Source: Globodera rostochiensis
Lineage: Eukaryota > Nematoda > Chromadorea > Rhabditida > Heteroderidae
Direction: 5' to 3'
Assembly (NCBI GenBank): GCA_018350325.1
Contig: JAEVLN010000008.1
Coordinates: 1,426,001-1,490,000, forward strand
DNA length: 64,000 bases
Part shown: positions 48,015 to 60,465 of the stretch, piece after piece
How the letters are laid out: each line of letters opens with the position of its first letter
Numbering within the stretch: the first letter of the stretch is position 1
Position numbers and translations under genes: made by a program
The notes under the pieces: model-generated
The model's input: the letters and a program-made list of their open reading frames with translations, nothing else
Told to the model about the DNA's origin: nothing
Database searches by the model: none

Positions 48015-51000
48015 TCATCGCTTGAATCCACGCCGTCGACCGCCACTGCGCCTGAAACCGCCGAATGCGTTGCCTCTTTGCCCCCTTTGGTAGGACTGCG
48101 GCGTTAAGCTCTGCGGCGTCCTACTGCCATAATAACTCCCAGCCGCGTAGCCTGCCAATGAACTGTAATCCTGAGTGAAATCCTCGACGTTTGCCGCTTC
48201 GCCCTGATCCCAATTGGACGCAGCGCCTGTGTCAAAATGCCAAACATTTATCGGGCTCAAAGGCAACAAATGGACATCTTCTCAAATGAGAAGGAACTCA
48301 TGAAAAATGTATATTAAACCATTAAATGATTGATTTTGGGCGATAAATTGAACAATTTAACCCAATTCTGGCTTAAAATTTGCAATAATCATTTAGTTTA
48401 AAATAAAATTCAAGGTTTAAATCCCACCATATGGGACCGGCTGAGACCCGTATGTGTTTGCAATTCCCGGCGTCCTTGCAATTCCCCCGTACAATCGCTT
48501 CCTCCGACCGCCGCTCGCACTTCCTGTCAATGGCAACGAAAAGTTGGGCCGTTGGGCGTTGGTGTAGCCCATCTGATCGGCGGTGTTGTAACGGTAGGCT
48601 GTTGAAGATTCGCCGGAAAAAGTGCCCGGGGACAATTTGATTGAACGGTATCGCTTTGACGGCGAAGCATCGCCGACGCCGTCGATGACATTTGACGTCT
48701 GATTGTGAGAGGGGATATCGGGCGCGAGGCCCTCCTCGCCCGTCGGTTGCCACTCCATGGCGGAAGAGAGATGCCGCAAGATTTCCGCCAATTCCTTGTC
48801 CTTGAGGAATTTTCAATTATTTTCAGTTTAAGTTTGAAATGCATGCCTTAGTGGGCTGATTCTCCAGTTGTTCCGGATGAAGACACGTGCGAATGATCAT
48901 GTTCTCAATGCACGGCTTAAGCGCCAGAATTTTGGCCGCAACAGAGGCGGGCATGTTTAAAGGAATCCTGAAGACGACTACCACGATTGCAACAATGCCA
49001 TTCCCGCCTTACATGTTGTCCAGCTTGACTTTGTCTGATGACAGCGCCTCCACCCTCCTGCTTCCAAAAAGGAGCAATTGCAGCGGAGAGATCATCGATG
49101 CCTGTTTGCAGGAGATGCAAGAAGTACGGAGCTGGAAATGGTGAAGGGACATGGAGGCGAGAAGGGAGCACAAATTGTGGCGGGGTATTTCAGAGTTTTC
49201 GTTAGAGGTCGAAACCTGGAAATCGAGAAGTACAGGGGGCTACTAACCTCGATCAATTGGTAAATTGACACCCCCATCAACCGGTTCGCTTTTATGACTC
49301 AAGCTAGTTGGGCAACAAAGTTCTACCCGTGATCCAGGAAGGGCCCGAATCAAAGCAAAATACAAAAAATCTCAGCTTAAAACATTTTTCAATCATTTTT
49401 GTTAGGTATATTGGTTCTAACACACTTGGATCGCTCTCCCTCCTGGATCGAAGAAAAAAGACCCAAAATTGTTACCAGAGAATGCTCACTTCTAAATCTT
49501 TCATGAGAAAGGCCTGGTCCTCCGTGGTTTTATTGCTATGGACTTGGAGCTATAAAACGAATAACTGACTATTGCAATATGTGCGATCCAATCAGAATAA
49601 ACAATAGAAACGTCAAATTAGTGAAGATGCGCGAAACAAATTGTGTAAAATTCCAAAAGGTTAATGCCGTCCTCATTAGACCCGTAGCCAGGGATTAACC
49701 CATTTTGAGAGGACAATAAATGCAATCCCAGGCCACGGGCCTACCCATTAACATAAAATGCAAGCGCACCTTTTCCGAAAACACAAAAAGAGGCGACAAA
49801 AAGTCGAACGAGTCGTTTCTGCTCAATGGAACACAGCTGGACATATTGCTAAAGAACGTTTATCAAATACAGAAAGGACAACCTCCAATTTGTGTAACTG
49901 ACCTGATAAGGGCGGTCGCCTGTTCCAAAGTGAAAACGCGCCGTTTGTCCCTAAACACAAAAGTCGCCAACAAAATTTAAAGCGCTTAAGAAATCAGACC
50001 GTAGGTAACAAACGTTGGGGTAATATGCGGCAATCTGGGATGTTAAATTACATAATACTCAAATGGTGCGTAAATAAACAATCAATTTCTCTTGTTTTTT
50101 TAAAGCACGTAAAAATGATTTCATTTTTTCAAATTTTCGGCAAAATGTAAAAATGACAAAATTCTTGACAAAATCCAAAACGAATTGTGCTGAAACAAAA
50201 AAAATTGCAAAATATTGGGCCAAAAGTTAAGCAACCATTAGAGAAAGAAACACATCCAAATTAGGGTCAGCTCCGTGCACATCGATAGGATGTACCCGAA
50301 AGGCTTTTTCAGGAAAACCCGAAGTGTTGACCAAGACATCGTAAAGTTGTCTTAAGTACAAATATTTTACACAGAGAGTCAATTTATAGGCAAATTGACC
50401 TTTTAGCCTCACATGACATGCTGAGCAACGGAAAACTGAGTGAATAACGACGACAAAAATTTTCGGCTTGGATCAAATCCATTTCGGCCTCCAGCGCAAA
50501 TTGTTGGTTGACATTGAGAAGCCCAATGTGATCAGAAGGCCGATTGCCAGAAAAAGAACGATGCATATGCGACAATTTGTTGTACATTCGATCTCGCGGA
50601 ACAAACGGCGTGTTAAAACTAGTGGCAGAAGCTAAAAAATAAAAAATTAGTCACACGTCCGAATTCATCCACCAGATGTGATCATCAGGTCGCCCACTCC
50701 CAGCGCCGCGCCAAGCACAATCATTTTGCCCATTTTCGGCTCAATGGGCAGACGAGCGAGAATCCGACCCAACTCAGTCAGCTCCAAATTCTTGTCCAAA
50801 GCGTTCATGCCCCTCAGCAGAACCTACGCATTTACATTATTCAACATCAAGGTACGGAACAGCCGCACCTCCGCTTCCACGACTGCGTCCACTGGCGGCG
50901 GTTGGACCGCCTTCTCCAGAAAGGCACCCACGGAACCGAGATGGAGCAGTTTGATGGTCAATGTTATCTCATGCAGTGGCGTCCTCAACATCTCCGGGGT

Positions 51001-54000
51001 TCGATGCTCTTCCAACACATTAAACCGCGCTTTCGTGATCAAATGAAAGCAAAAGCCCTCCTGCACACGGCCTGCCCTTCCTCGACGTTGGATCAAATTG
51101 GTTCGAGAGGCCTATTTATTGGGGGCAATGTTTTTGGAGAATATTTTTTTGTAATACCCAAACATTCGCAAAATGGACCATATTATTGCGCGATGTATAC
51201 ATTTTCTCGCGAACTCTAATAATAATAAGTAAGAATCATCAGGAAAATTATGAAAAAAAACCTGCAGGAATCGATAACATAAACGACATCGTCAATGGTC
51301 ACCGAAGTCTCGGCAATGTTTGTTGAAAGAATAATCTAAAATGAACGATGCATATACTGTTTAAAAACGCATTTTGATAATCATTGTTAGTTGACAGTTT
51401 TAGTTTTTAAGTACTTAGACTGGTCAGTGGCTTTTTGACTAAATGTTCCATTAATTCAACAATTAATTGTACTATTAAATACCAATCTATTCTTCAGCCT
51501 GTTACCTTTCGAACTCCGTCAGGCACATGTTCAAAAACTCGGTGTTGTTCCCGTGCCGTCAGTTGAGAGTGGAGCGGCAGCACAAGAAAGCGCTGTTGAT
51601 TGGAAAAGACGGGGTGGTGCAAGGTGAGGCGGTTCAGCAGAAGTGAAATCAAATTCCACCCTTTGGGTATTATAATATATTATAAACAAAATATCCACAT
51701 TAACCACTCTTTTATGTGCCACGAAAGTTACTTTTTACCTGGCAAAAAGATAAGTATCGCCCCATTACGACCATTTGCGTCAATATCAGAGAGCAACAGC
51801 TTTAAAGGGGTTTTCTTTCAGATTTCCCCAGAAACACAACTTCAATGATATCCAGCGGAATTTCACTCTCGTTCATCCTTCGGAGCGATTTGTCTACTTC
51901 GGGTCCGTATCCATCCCCACAGGTCAACAGATTCTCAGCAAGTGCCATTGAATCTTCCGTTTCTTCGTCCGCATTTTCACCATCTACCGCAGTGCAGGCG
52001 GTAGCAGCAGCGGTCGTCTCCTTTCCCGACTTCCGCTTTTTCTTCTTTTTTCGTTCCGGTTCTGGTACAGGGGGCATATAATTGAGCATTTGAACAACAT
52101 CCTCCAGAAAGAAGTGCTGCACAGGATGAGCACGCTGCGTGACTTCGATAATGGGACAAACGCCGAAATATTCCGTGAAGAGAGTTGTCTAAATCGAGAG
52201 CAAATAAAGTAAAACATAATTTTCCATACATCGATTGTCGCGGACATGAGCAGCACTTTGAGCTTCGGGTTGTTCCTAATCATGTCCCGAATAACGATCA
52301 ACAGAAAATCAGTGTTGATGTCCCGCTCGTGGATCTCATCGATGATCACGTGCGATACTCCGCGAAGACCATGTTCCATTTTTCGCATCAATACACCGAC
52401 GGTCACAAACCTTCACAACAAAATGTTTCAGGTTGAGAAGCTTTGCCCGCAGTCACTAAACCCACATAATCGCACCGTAGGGGCGCGGAGTCATCGTTTC
52501 GAAGCGTACCGAATAACCGACCGAATCTCCAATCTCCTCACACCGTTCCTCCGTCACCCGCTCGGCCAAAGTAATAGCCGAGATGCGCCGTGGTTGGGTC
52601 ACGAAACAGTTGAAGAGTGCCCCTTTGTTTTGGTTAAGATGTGTCTCCAGCAGATATTGACAGATCTGTGTGGACTTTCCACATCCGGTTGCGCCTTTAA
52701 TGAACACAACGGAGTTCTGTTCCACTGCGTTCACTATTTCCTCACGATGCTAAAATAAAGACCATAATAATTTCTCTGATTCCCAGCCTCCACAAAAAAA
52801 AAACCTGAAACACGGGAAGTCTCCGACGTAACGAAGTCAACGTCGCCGGAATTTTTTTAACTGTCTCCCGCGACAATAAATCATGGCTTATGCGCTCTAA
52901 TGTTCGAAAAGCCAATGTTTGGTTGTCGATGTTCGACGCACTGCAAGTAATCCGGGGATATGTTCAAAGTTTATTTGAACAACAACCAACCTCCACGCAT
53001 TCCAATTTGGCTGCGGTGGAGCCCATAGAATGCCTTGACCGGAAGCAACATTTTCGGATGGCGGAAACTCTTCTGTCTTTTTGTCCAACAACAATGATTG
53101 TGGCTTTGATTCAGCTGTGAATTCGGCGAGCTCTTCAGCCGTTTCAATGCCTTCCTGCCTCAGATAGGTGGCGATGCGCTCCACCAAAGAGGGTTCGACG
53201 CGCACTTTTATTTCGGGCAACTTAAAAAATGTTTGAAATCGTAAAATGAGAGCATTACAATACATTTTCGGCTGTTGTTTTCTTCTTCGAGAGCTGATAG
53301 CCACTTGCACCAGGCAAGGCACCTTAGATAATTGTGATCCATGCACTATAGTAGTATGCCCCCGGCTCCTAAAAATACGTGTCCGTCTCTCCCCGTGGTG
53401 CCCTACCCTGAACTCTGTGAAGACCCGGGTCAACATAATGTTCTTACCCATATGATAAAGCTGACGCACAATTGAAAGTGCACAAGTCGTCTCAGCAATT
53501 TTTTTGTTCGATCCAAGGCCACGGCCGTTGATCGCTAAAAAGTTAATTGGGTTTTCAACCCATTCTCGCAGCAGAAATTTTTACTTTTGTTAATCGAGGG
53601 TATGAAGATGCCGTTTTCGGAGACGAAAGTCCTAAAAATATTCTGTTTACTTTAAGCTTTATTTAATAAACCGGTTATGATCAACTCCCGTTGCAACAGT
53701 ACGATATTCGTTGGTTGGAATGCGATTTTTCTGAGAAAATTCATTGAGTGCCTGTTTGCAATTTTCCATAGCCCATCCACCTGCATAAAATGAGTAAAAA
53801 TATAAACGGCTAAACCGAGTACGTACCCAGGTGAAAGACCGGCTGGGATACAGCCGCCCCAAAAGAAAAATAAAACTTTAATTTCCAAGTCACCTACTGC
53901 CCACCCCCCACTGCCTTAGGGCTGTACCATGAATGTCAGATGTCATGTCGACGGATTCGGACTGAAAGACGGATATGTTCTTATTCTATTTTAAAACAAC

Positions 54001-54708
54001 CTGAATGATCTCTTCCGCCTTCTGCTCAACATACTGGTCGTGATGTGTTTTTGCCTGTTGTGTCCATGGAGGTTGAAGAGAAACACTTTGAGCTTCAAAA
54101 TTGTCATCTGTGAAATCCATTTCCGCCACTTTTTGTTGCTGATGAGGGTACGGCTGAACAGTTGCACCTGCATACACAGCTCCGTTTTGAAAGTTCCCAC
54201 CGACGACTTGTATATCGGCTTCCTAAAGTTAGAAGTAATTGCACCCCCAACGAAAGAAGCTTTTAGCGAAAGTGAGGGACAAACTGCATAGGAACCACCT
54301 TTTTTGTAGGACCTGTAAACTTTACTATTACCTCAATGATATGAATTTGAAGTTGCGGAATTTCCGACGCATTGATAAAGCCTTCACGTACAAGAAAGTG
54401 GCCAAAATCTCGAGCTAAATGAACAAATCATTGAACAACCAAAAATTTAAAATAATTCAAACCTGCATTTGCTTGTGACTCTTTTTTTGAAGTAGAATTT
54501 CCCAATCCAACTAAATTACATTGTATTACTATAAGTTAAAAAAAAAATTGAATGCTTAACAATAACCATAATTAATGCCGGCAACGGTGAGTTGGCAGAT
54601 GAAGCGCGATTTACCTCCTCGGTTCTCAGGCCTAACGTTGTAGTTCGGAGTGCCTAATTTACGTTTTCCTAATACCGCATACAAAGATTGTTTGATATCA
54701 TCATTCAT
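48015..54708 (-). CDS. rha-1: RNA helicase A (DHX9/Maleless/RHA-1), DEIH-box helicase
   Basis: ATP-dependent DNA/RNA helicase acting in transcription, chromatin and small-RNA pathways. ATG 54708 starts dsRBD1 ([18 protein letters not shown], then [20 protein letters not shown]). dsRBD2 spans about 53860-53420 ([33 protein letters not shown]). Helicase motifs: GATGCGKS at 52695-52672, DEIH at 52340-52329, LLMSATID, and QRRGRAGR at 51090-51067. The HA2/OB region has [65 protein letters not shown] and [14 protein letters not shown] (near 49090). The C-terminal tail is Gly/Arg/Tyr-rich, ending [15 protein letters not shown] at 48015, as in DHX9. The intron at 48801-48846 fits GC-AG. An intron of about 600 bp lies near 49130-49740. 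Confidence 0.95.
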
Positions 54709-55430
54709 TTTGCAGAAAAAACCTGAAAATTATATTAAATTCGATTTCTACCTATGTTATTTGAGGGATCTGCAAGTCTTGATTACGAATTCGGAAATCA
54801 TTTCATGGACCGCAAAAGAAAAAAGCGAATTAATTAGTTTGTGTAAAACATAACGCCAAAATCATTTAAACAAATTAACAGACAAACTAATGGAAAGTTT
54901 TAGAGGGTTTTACGCAATTCTGAGAAGTACTCGCGGGTTACCTGGGTCATGATCACAAATATGATCTATCAAATACATCATATGACATCAGGGCCGTAGC
55001 TACAAAAATTTTCGGGGGGGGGGGGGGAGAAAGTGGATTCTTAGGGGTGTATTTTTTCCTTTTTATTGCATTTTTGTTAAGCAATTTTTGCACAAAATGC
55101 TCGATTTTTAGGGGTGGAGAGGGGGGCCGGCGGTGCCGATAGGCTCCGCCGAGAAAATTTTGAACTTTTGTCTAGATTTGTTAAGAAATTTTCACCCAAA
55201 ATTTAAAAAATTCGTACGGAATGCGAGGGGTTAATTTAAATGGGGGGGGGGGGCAGCTACAGTATTACCGAAAAAAAATTGGTCAAAAAGTTGTAAAAGT
55301 GTAAAACAATAGGGTCCCCCCTCTTGTTTTTTTTTTGTAAATTTTAAGATTATCCAATCATTTGCCATTTCGAGGACAAATATTCGAAATTTCCCATTTC
55401 AGTCGTTCGTTTATTAATTTGCTCACAATA
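54709..55430. other. Intergenic between divergent genes, partly repeat
   Basis: Separates rha-1 (-) from the CCCH gene (+), so both promoters should be here. About half is a degraded hAT-type element (54993-55345). Nothing else is recognisable. Confidence 0.4.
54993..55345. mobile_element. Degraded relative of the 5451-5858 hAT-type MITE
   Basis: Begins AGGGCCGTAGCTAC and shares internal blocks in order with the element at 5451: TTAGGGGTG, TTTTATTGCATTTTT, GGCGGTGCCGATAGG, CTCCGCCGAGAAAA, and CAAAATTTAAAAAAT. No matching right terminus or target duplication is visible, so it is older or truncated. Confidence 0.7.
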
Positions 55431-56798
55431 ATGGTCCAAGAATTCAACACCACTGTCAACATTCCGCCTCCGCTGCCTCTTCGGCCAAATTCTCCAAATC
55501 CTTCGATGTCTTCGAAAAGCAATTGCGAAGATGAAGAGAAATGGCGTCATCTGATGGAGAATCATGTAAGTGCGACTTTTGGGTGACCAACATTTAATGT
55601 TGGGAATGGCATTAAGCACGAGCTTTGCGACCTGGAGAAATGCTTGGGGAAACGCATCAACGGTCTCTTCGTTTGTCAAGTAGGTTTTATTTTGGATGTC
55701 GGCCCTTGACGTTTACCTTTCAGTTCTCCAACATTCCTGGCCATCTTTACAGCCAGTACCTTCGTCATCGTCGGCGACAGGGCGCCTACAAGACCAAACC
55801 ATGTCGAAATTTTTACGGGCCGAACCGTTTCTGCCCCGCCGGCGACCGGTGTTCTTTCTTCCACGAAATGGACGAGAAGCGCGAATTGTTGCATCAGCCG
55901 ACCACGACCACCAACTTTGTGATGAACAATGACAGAGACAACATCGACCCGTCGATGCATCCATTTGCCTTTGAGTTGTTCAATGAGGAACACACATCGG
56001 TTATGTTCGACAACAACAACGAACAGCAGCAGCAAACGCTGAACAATCTGATTCTTCTAGTGACGGAGACCTACCAACGCATGTGCAAGTGAGTGGACTA
56101 ATGTTCTGAAGTCCAACAACAACAAAATTGTGGGAATGGGACATATTCTTTATTCTCAGGCAAGTCATTTCGACCGACGAATATTTACTTTCGATGAAAA
56201 ACACCCATCAAATGCATCAGAAGCCCAAACATTGGCCTTTCAATCTGCCGCTTTTGGCCGCGGATGGCACGGGTTTTGAACGCAATTGTGCGGCGGCGTA
56301 TCAGACAAAGAAAAAGTAATTTTTTATTAAAGCCTCTAAAACATAAAATGATATATTTCCAAGGATAAGTGTTTGGCTTTTGTTAACATTTAGAACTTTA
56401 AGAGGGTGTAAATTTTGTTGATCATCCGTCCCATTCATTCGTTTAGAGACAAAACGCAATATTCTGTCGTGAACCCGACCAACAGTTGGGAAGAATGTTC
56501 GGCTACGACTGAAAGCAGCCGTTCCCTTTCTCCAACCGCCCCTCCGGTGATGCGAAGTAAGGGAAGTTGGCGACTAAACCCTGGACTTTAAAGCGAAGAG
56601 AGTTTTTGCTCGTTTTGAGTGTTTTTTTCTCCAGAGCTCGTCACTTACGCAAATCCACTGGACTCTGCTGATGGCGCTGAATCTGCCAGCATTTCGAGTC
56701 GTCTCCAGTCCCATCAGAGTGGCGCTGAATTCGCGAAAAGTTTCCATCCATTCGGCGAGTCATATCCGTTGAAGAATCTTTCTAAAAATGCTAAATAA
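55431..56798 (+). CDS. CCCH zinc-finger protein, probable RNA-binding
   Basis: ATG 55431 gives MVQEFNTTVNIPPPLPLRPN. Exons join through GT-AG introns: HELCDLEKCLGKRINGLFVC, then FSNIPGHLYSQYLRHRRRQG, then YKTKPCRNFYGPNRFCPAGD and RCSFFHEMDEKR. The finger is C-x9-C-x5-C-x3-H, one residue longer in the first gap than the TIS11 type, and the lead-in YKTKPCRNF matches the YKTxxC consensus of this class. Only one finger is clear. Later exons are Gln/Asn/Ser-rich (NNNEQQQQTLNNLILL), and the last ends KNLSKNAK-TAA at 56796-56798. Nematode CCCH proteins of this kind often bind mRNA in germline or embryo; the target is unknown. Confidence 0.8.
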
Positions 56799-57237
56799 TA
56801 CTAAAAATGTTTATCCTCTTTCTTCCTCCTTGTCACTTACATTTTGCTACCAGACTGAAAATCTATCCAAATCCATTTGTACCAATTTGACATTAACACA
56901 CATTTTAACTGATATTTTTGTCCGGATAAATATATGGTCCTTTTTGTTTGCGTTCGAAATGAATTTAATTCCAATCAGCAGAATCTCCGTTCCCAGAACG
57001 TACGGATTGAAGCAAAGGTCCCAAACTGTCAACGTGCGGAATCCGCCGGTACTGTCGAAAGTTCTGACCGAAATTGAAGCACAATTCGACCGGTTCATTT
57101 TATGCGAAGAAAAGAAAATTACAACTGACAAGTGGTTGATCGTCACCCAATGATGAATGGTCTTCTGCTTGAACAAAAAAATCCATGGGATCAGTTGCGC
57201 GATATGTCCTGATCTTCCGATTTGAATTCTTTCTCCC
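56799..57237. other. Intergenic, no gene recognised
   Basis: A stretch at 56970-57150 stays open on both strands (for example VPRTYGLKQRSQTVNVRNPP on +), but has no splice partners or family match. Confidence 0.35.
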
Positions 57238-57741
57238 GGGGATTGGGCAATGGTGGAGAATTGCGGTCCCGACGAAAACTTTTTAAAAATTTTTTGGATG
57301 TTTATAAACTAAATGCATGTTTTCTAGGGTGTAAAAATGCGTAGAACACGAATCCGAGCTCGGATTTTGCGAATGTCGAACGCCGAACCCGAATTCGGCG
57401 AACATTTTTCGAACTTTCAAAATGCAACTTTTTTTTTTGGGTTGCCAAATTTTTTATATTGCACCTTTCGACCCGTAACGATTAAATTGTTTTGTTTTCT
57501 TATTATTACAAACGTTTTATGCATTTTTTTCAAGGTTTTAACCTTTTTGGTTTGTGCATAAATTTTTTTTCACGTGCTGAAATTTCGTAAAATTGTTCGA
57601 ATTCAGGTTCGGGGTTCGACATCCGCAAAATCCGAGCTCGGATTCGTGTTCAACGCATATTTTTACCCTAGAAAACATGCAATTGAAATTGTTAGGATTT
57701 TTTTCGTCGGGACCGCAATTCTCCACCATTGCCGGGGATTG
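57238..57741. mobile_element. Inverted-repeat MITE with long arms and 8-bp target duplication
   Basis: The element is 57246-57733 (488 bp), flanked by GGGGATTG at 57238-57245 and 57734-57741. Ends are GGCAATGGTGGAGAATTGCG and its exact complement. Arms of about 170-185 bp are complementary with scattered mismatches, leaving an AT-rich loop of about 140 bp near 57430-57570. No transposase. The 8-bp duplication fits a hAT-type origin. Confidence 0.9.
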
Positions 57742-57850
57742 TGCCATACTTTGCTGAACCAAATCCGTCTGTCATAGTCATTTCCAACTCGTTCAGATCC
57801 CAGTCCCGCAGCTGACTTTGTCGCCGAGTGTTGCCCACCCCGGAATGGCC

Positions 57851-57916
57851 ATGCACACCAGGGATGTAACTGGACGCCAAAAAAGTCCGGAATCCGGTTA
57901 CATCCCTGATGTATAC
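57851..57916. mobile_element. Very short CAGGGATGTAAC palindromic element
   Basis: The element is 57859-57908 (50 bp), beginning CAGGGATGTAAC and ending GTTACATCCCTG. The flanks ATGCACAC and ATGTATAC agree at six of eight positions, as expected of an aged target duplication (two C/T changes). It shares terminal sequence with the element at 58136-58293, so it is probably an internally deleted relative. Confidence 0.6.
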
Positions 57917-58127
57917 AGAAACCGAACAATGCGTTCATGAATCAATTAATGCCCAGGCAAAACTCGTCAACGCCCCTTCAATCGGCAAACAATTTAAGAA
58001 GTATTCAATGGCGCCGCATCAGTCACTGGCTCATAAAACCCTTCATTTTGCCAATTCGTTAAAGCTATTGTCAGTGTGGTGCAAAATCGGAATAGTCAAG
58101 ATAATTTTATTCCCGCGCCTCTCCTGG

Positions 58128-58301
58128 ATATGCACCAGGGATGTGTTAAAAAAAAAGAGCGAGAGCAAATAATATGAATTGAACGATTTTGTAAAGAAAA
58201 CCGTTTGAGATAATGTTTTATGGAAATTGTCCGAATTTTGGGTCCAGTTTGAATTCCAGGCTCAAAAATGCCCGGAAACCGGATACATCCCTGATATGCA
58301 C
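58128..58301. mobile_element. hAT-type MITE with 8-bp target duplication (158 bp)
   Basis: The element is 58136-58293, beginning CAGGGATGTGTT and ending GGATACATCCCTG, flanked by ATATGCAC at 58128-58135 and 58294-58301. No coding capacity. It belongs with the 57859-57908 element by its termini. Confidence 0.85.
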
Positions 58302-58315
58302 GGATTGTCAGTAAA

Positions 58316-60220
58316 ATCGGACATAAAACACTTCTTCACGGCCTCTTCCGGAAAGTCGGCCCCGCGCCCCCTCCAACACCGTCCGCCTCATTACCGAAAA
58401 ACTGCGCACAATTTCTTCTTTGGCCCTCAAACGTTCCCTTCGTCCGGAAGAGTCAGCGCAAAAACCGAAAGTTGCGCGGGGTAGTGGCCGGTGCGTGCCG
58501 ATTTCGGACGTTGCTTCTGCTTGGTCTGTGCCATCGTTGGAAGCTATAAGCTGAACTTGTCGTCACTTCAAGCAGACGCGGCCGCGAAAAGCCCCCGGGG
58601 TCCTTTCGTCCAATTTACCCCAAAAAGGCATCCCCCCCCCCCAATGTTTACTCCTTTTTCCGCTATAAACACCTTCATCTGGTTCTCCTCAAGCTGCTCA
58701 TCCACACTCATCACCAGACATTCCCTTCGCATTCGCTCCGTCGCTAATTCGTCCACCACCGTCCGAAATGTGTCCAAAACTAATATTAAAGGAAAATAAC
58801 GAGTCACTCCCACCCCCCCCCCCTCTCCAAGAACTACCCGAGACCAGGGCGGTATTTAGTCTTGGATTTTGTTGGTTCGGTTCTGAAAAAATCTTAAATT
58901 GTATTTTAACATGAAAGTTGGTCAGTTTTTTTGATGATTCTGCTTCACTTCACGTTCCTGCTTCCCCTCCCCCCCCCCGGACCCCCCGGATACGTCCTGC
59001 TTCCCCTCCCTCCCCCCCGGACCCCCCGGATACGTCCTGCTTCCCCCCCCCCCCGGATACGTCCTGCTTCCCCCCCGGACCCCCCGGATACGTCCTGCTT
59101 CCCCTCCCCTCCGGAAACGTCCTGCTTCCCCCCCCCGGACCCCCCGGATACGTCCCTGCTTCCCCCCCCCCCCCCCCGGATACGTCCTGCTTCCCCCCCG
59201 GACCCCCCGGATACGTCCTGCTTCCCCTCCCCTCCGGAAACGTCCTGCTTCCCCCCCCCGGACCCCCCGGATACGTCCCTGCTTCCCCCCCCCCGGACCC
59301 CCCGGATACGTCCCTGCTTCTCTTCCCACCTTCGTCCCGACTCTCCACAAAGCGAACTCTCGTGCGCCACTCCTTTAACAGTCTACGCCATTCTTCAGGT
59401 CGCACTTTTGCACACAATAATTCAACCTCCGAACTTTCCTAAAACAAATAAAGCTTCGCGTTGACTCCCGAGACAATGAGGAATTTGTCGGGATATATTT
59501 AGGGATTTCTCGCTTTTAAATCGAAAAGCAATTGTTCTCACTCTAAAGCCAAGAGGTCGTTTAGCGCGCAGCCGCCAATCCACCAGCCTAAACATAGAAA
59601 TGGTTGCAATGTGTGCACGTTGTGGGCAGAGACCGACATAAACAAAGGAAGTTAACGAACTCAGCGTGCCAAATTGGCACGGAAAATTGAGATTTTACAT
59701 GTTTTGAGGGCTAAACTTTTTGAGAAAAGCCTTAAGAAAAAGGGAAACGAGTGCCCATCCACCCCCTCGGGCATTCTCACCACGAATAATCCGGCCGATT
59801 AGTCAGTCGAAGCTCCTCCTGGCGTCGTCGTTCCTTCAGAAAGAACAAATGGAAAGGCCTCGAGGTCGTCTAGACCAACCCCCGGACGTCCCCCCCCCCC
59901 TTTCATAAAACGGACTCATCCAAAATTCCCCCCACCCTTCGCCCCACACCGACCGTCTCCTTCTCCGCTTTGCTGATTTCCGCCTGAATCTCGCCCAGCA
60001 CCAAATCGCACATCATCTGAACCATTGCCTGATCATCGACGGCACTTCCACCAACACCGTCTCGGCACGGCCCCCCGCCGCCGGGCACAAAGGGACGAGC
60101 GGAACGCAGCAGACGAGACTCAAACCACGCCATGGGAGGATTGGTTCGAAATGAAAAAATGAAAGCGTTTTGCGATGGGGACACTATTGGAGTATTATTG
60201 TCGTTTGGGCAGAATTCCAT
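58316..60220 (-). CDS. Unrecognised multi-exon gene, helical
   Basis: Candidate exons on the minus strand: 60220 to about 59925 (MEFCPNDNNTPIVS, MAWFESRLLRSARPFV, DDQAMVQMMCDLVLGEIQAE, ISKAEKE), about 59417-59325 (AKVRPEEWRRLLKEWRTRVR, FVESRDEGGK), about 58795-58655 (VLDTFRTVVDELATERMRRE, CLVMSVDEQLEENQMKVFIA), and about 58550-58316 (SGRRERLRAKEEIVRSF, VMRRTVLEG) ending at TGA 58316. The segments are rich in charged helix-forming residues and have usable splice signals. The order suggests one gene, but joining was not fully verified. The intron near 58960-59320 holds a C-rich repeat. No family is assigned. Confidence 0.4.
58962..59322. repeat. C-rich minisatellite, probably intronic
   Basis: About 11 units of roughly 30 bp made of GGATACGTCCTGCTTCCCC, a variable C run and GGACCCCC, with a GGAAACG variant at regular positions; two larger blocks (about 59025-59160 and 59165-59285) repeat each other. 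It is open in several frames on both strands. It lies between two coding-like exons of the unassigned minus-strand gene. Confidence 0.9.
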
Positions 60221-60465
60221 TGCCAGAAGCCCTTAATAAGCCTCTTCACTTTCGGCTTAGTTACCATGGGAATATTATCTCCGGCTCAATCACCAAAGTT
60301 CAAATGGTCTCCGCCACTCATTACGTGACAAATGAAAAGGGAAGTAATATGTCCACTGAAAAATCGTTTAATTTAACAAAAAAAAGATATAAATGCGACC
60401 GAGCTTTGAAGAGTAAACATAAACAAACAAAAAACATAACAAAGATCCTTTTGTGAATCGCTCAT

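Noticed and set aside
58922..59464. Pro- or Gly-rich collagen-like frames on both strands
   Set aside because: C-rich tandem repeat; mirrored frames on both strands and no Gly-X-Y regularity across the unit variants.
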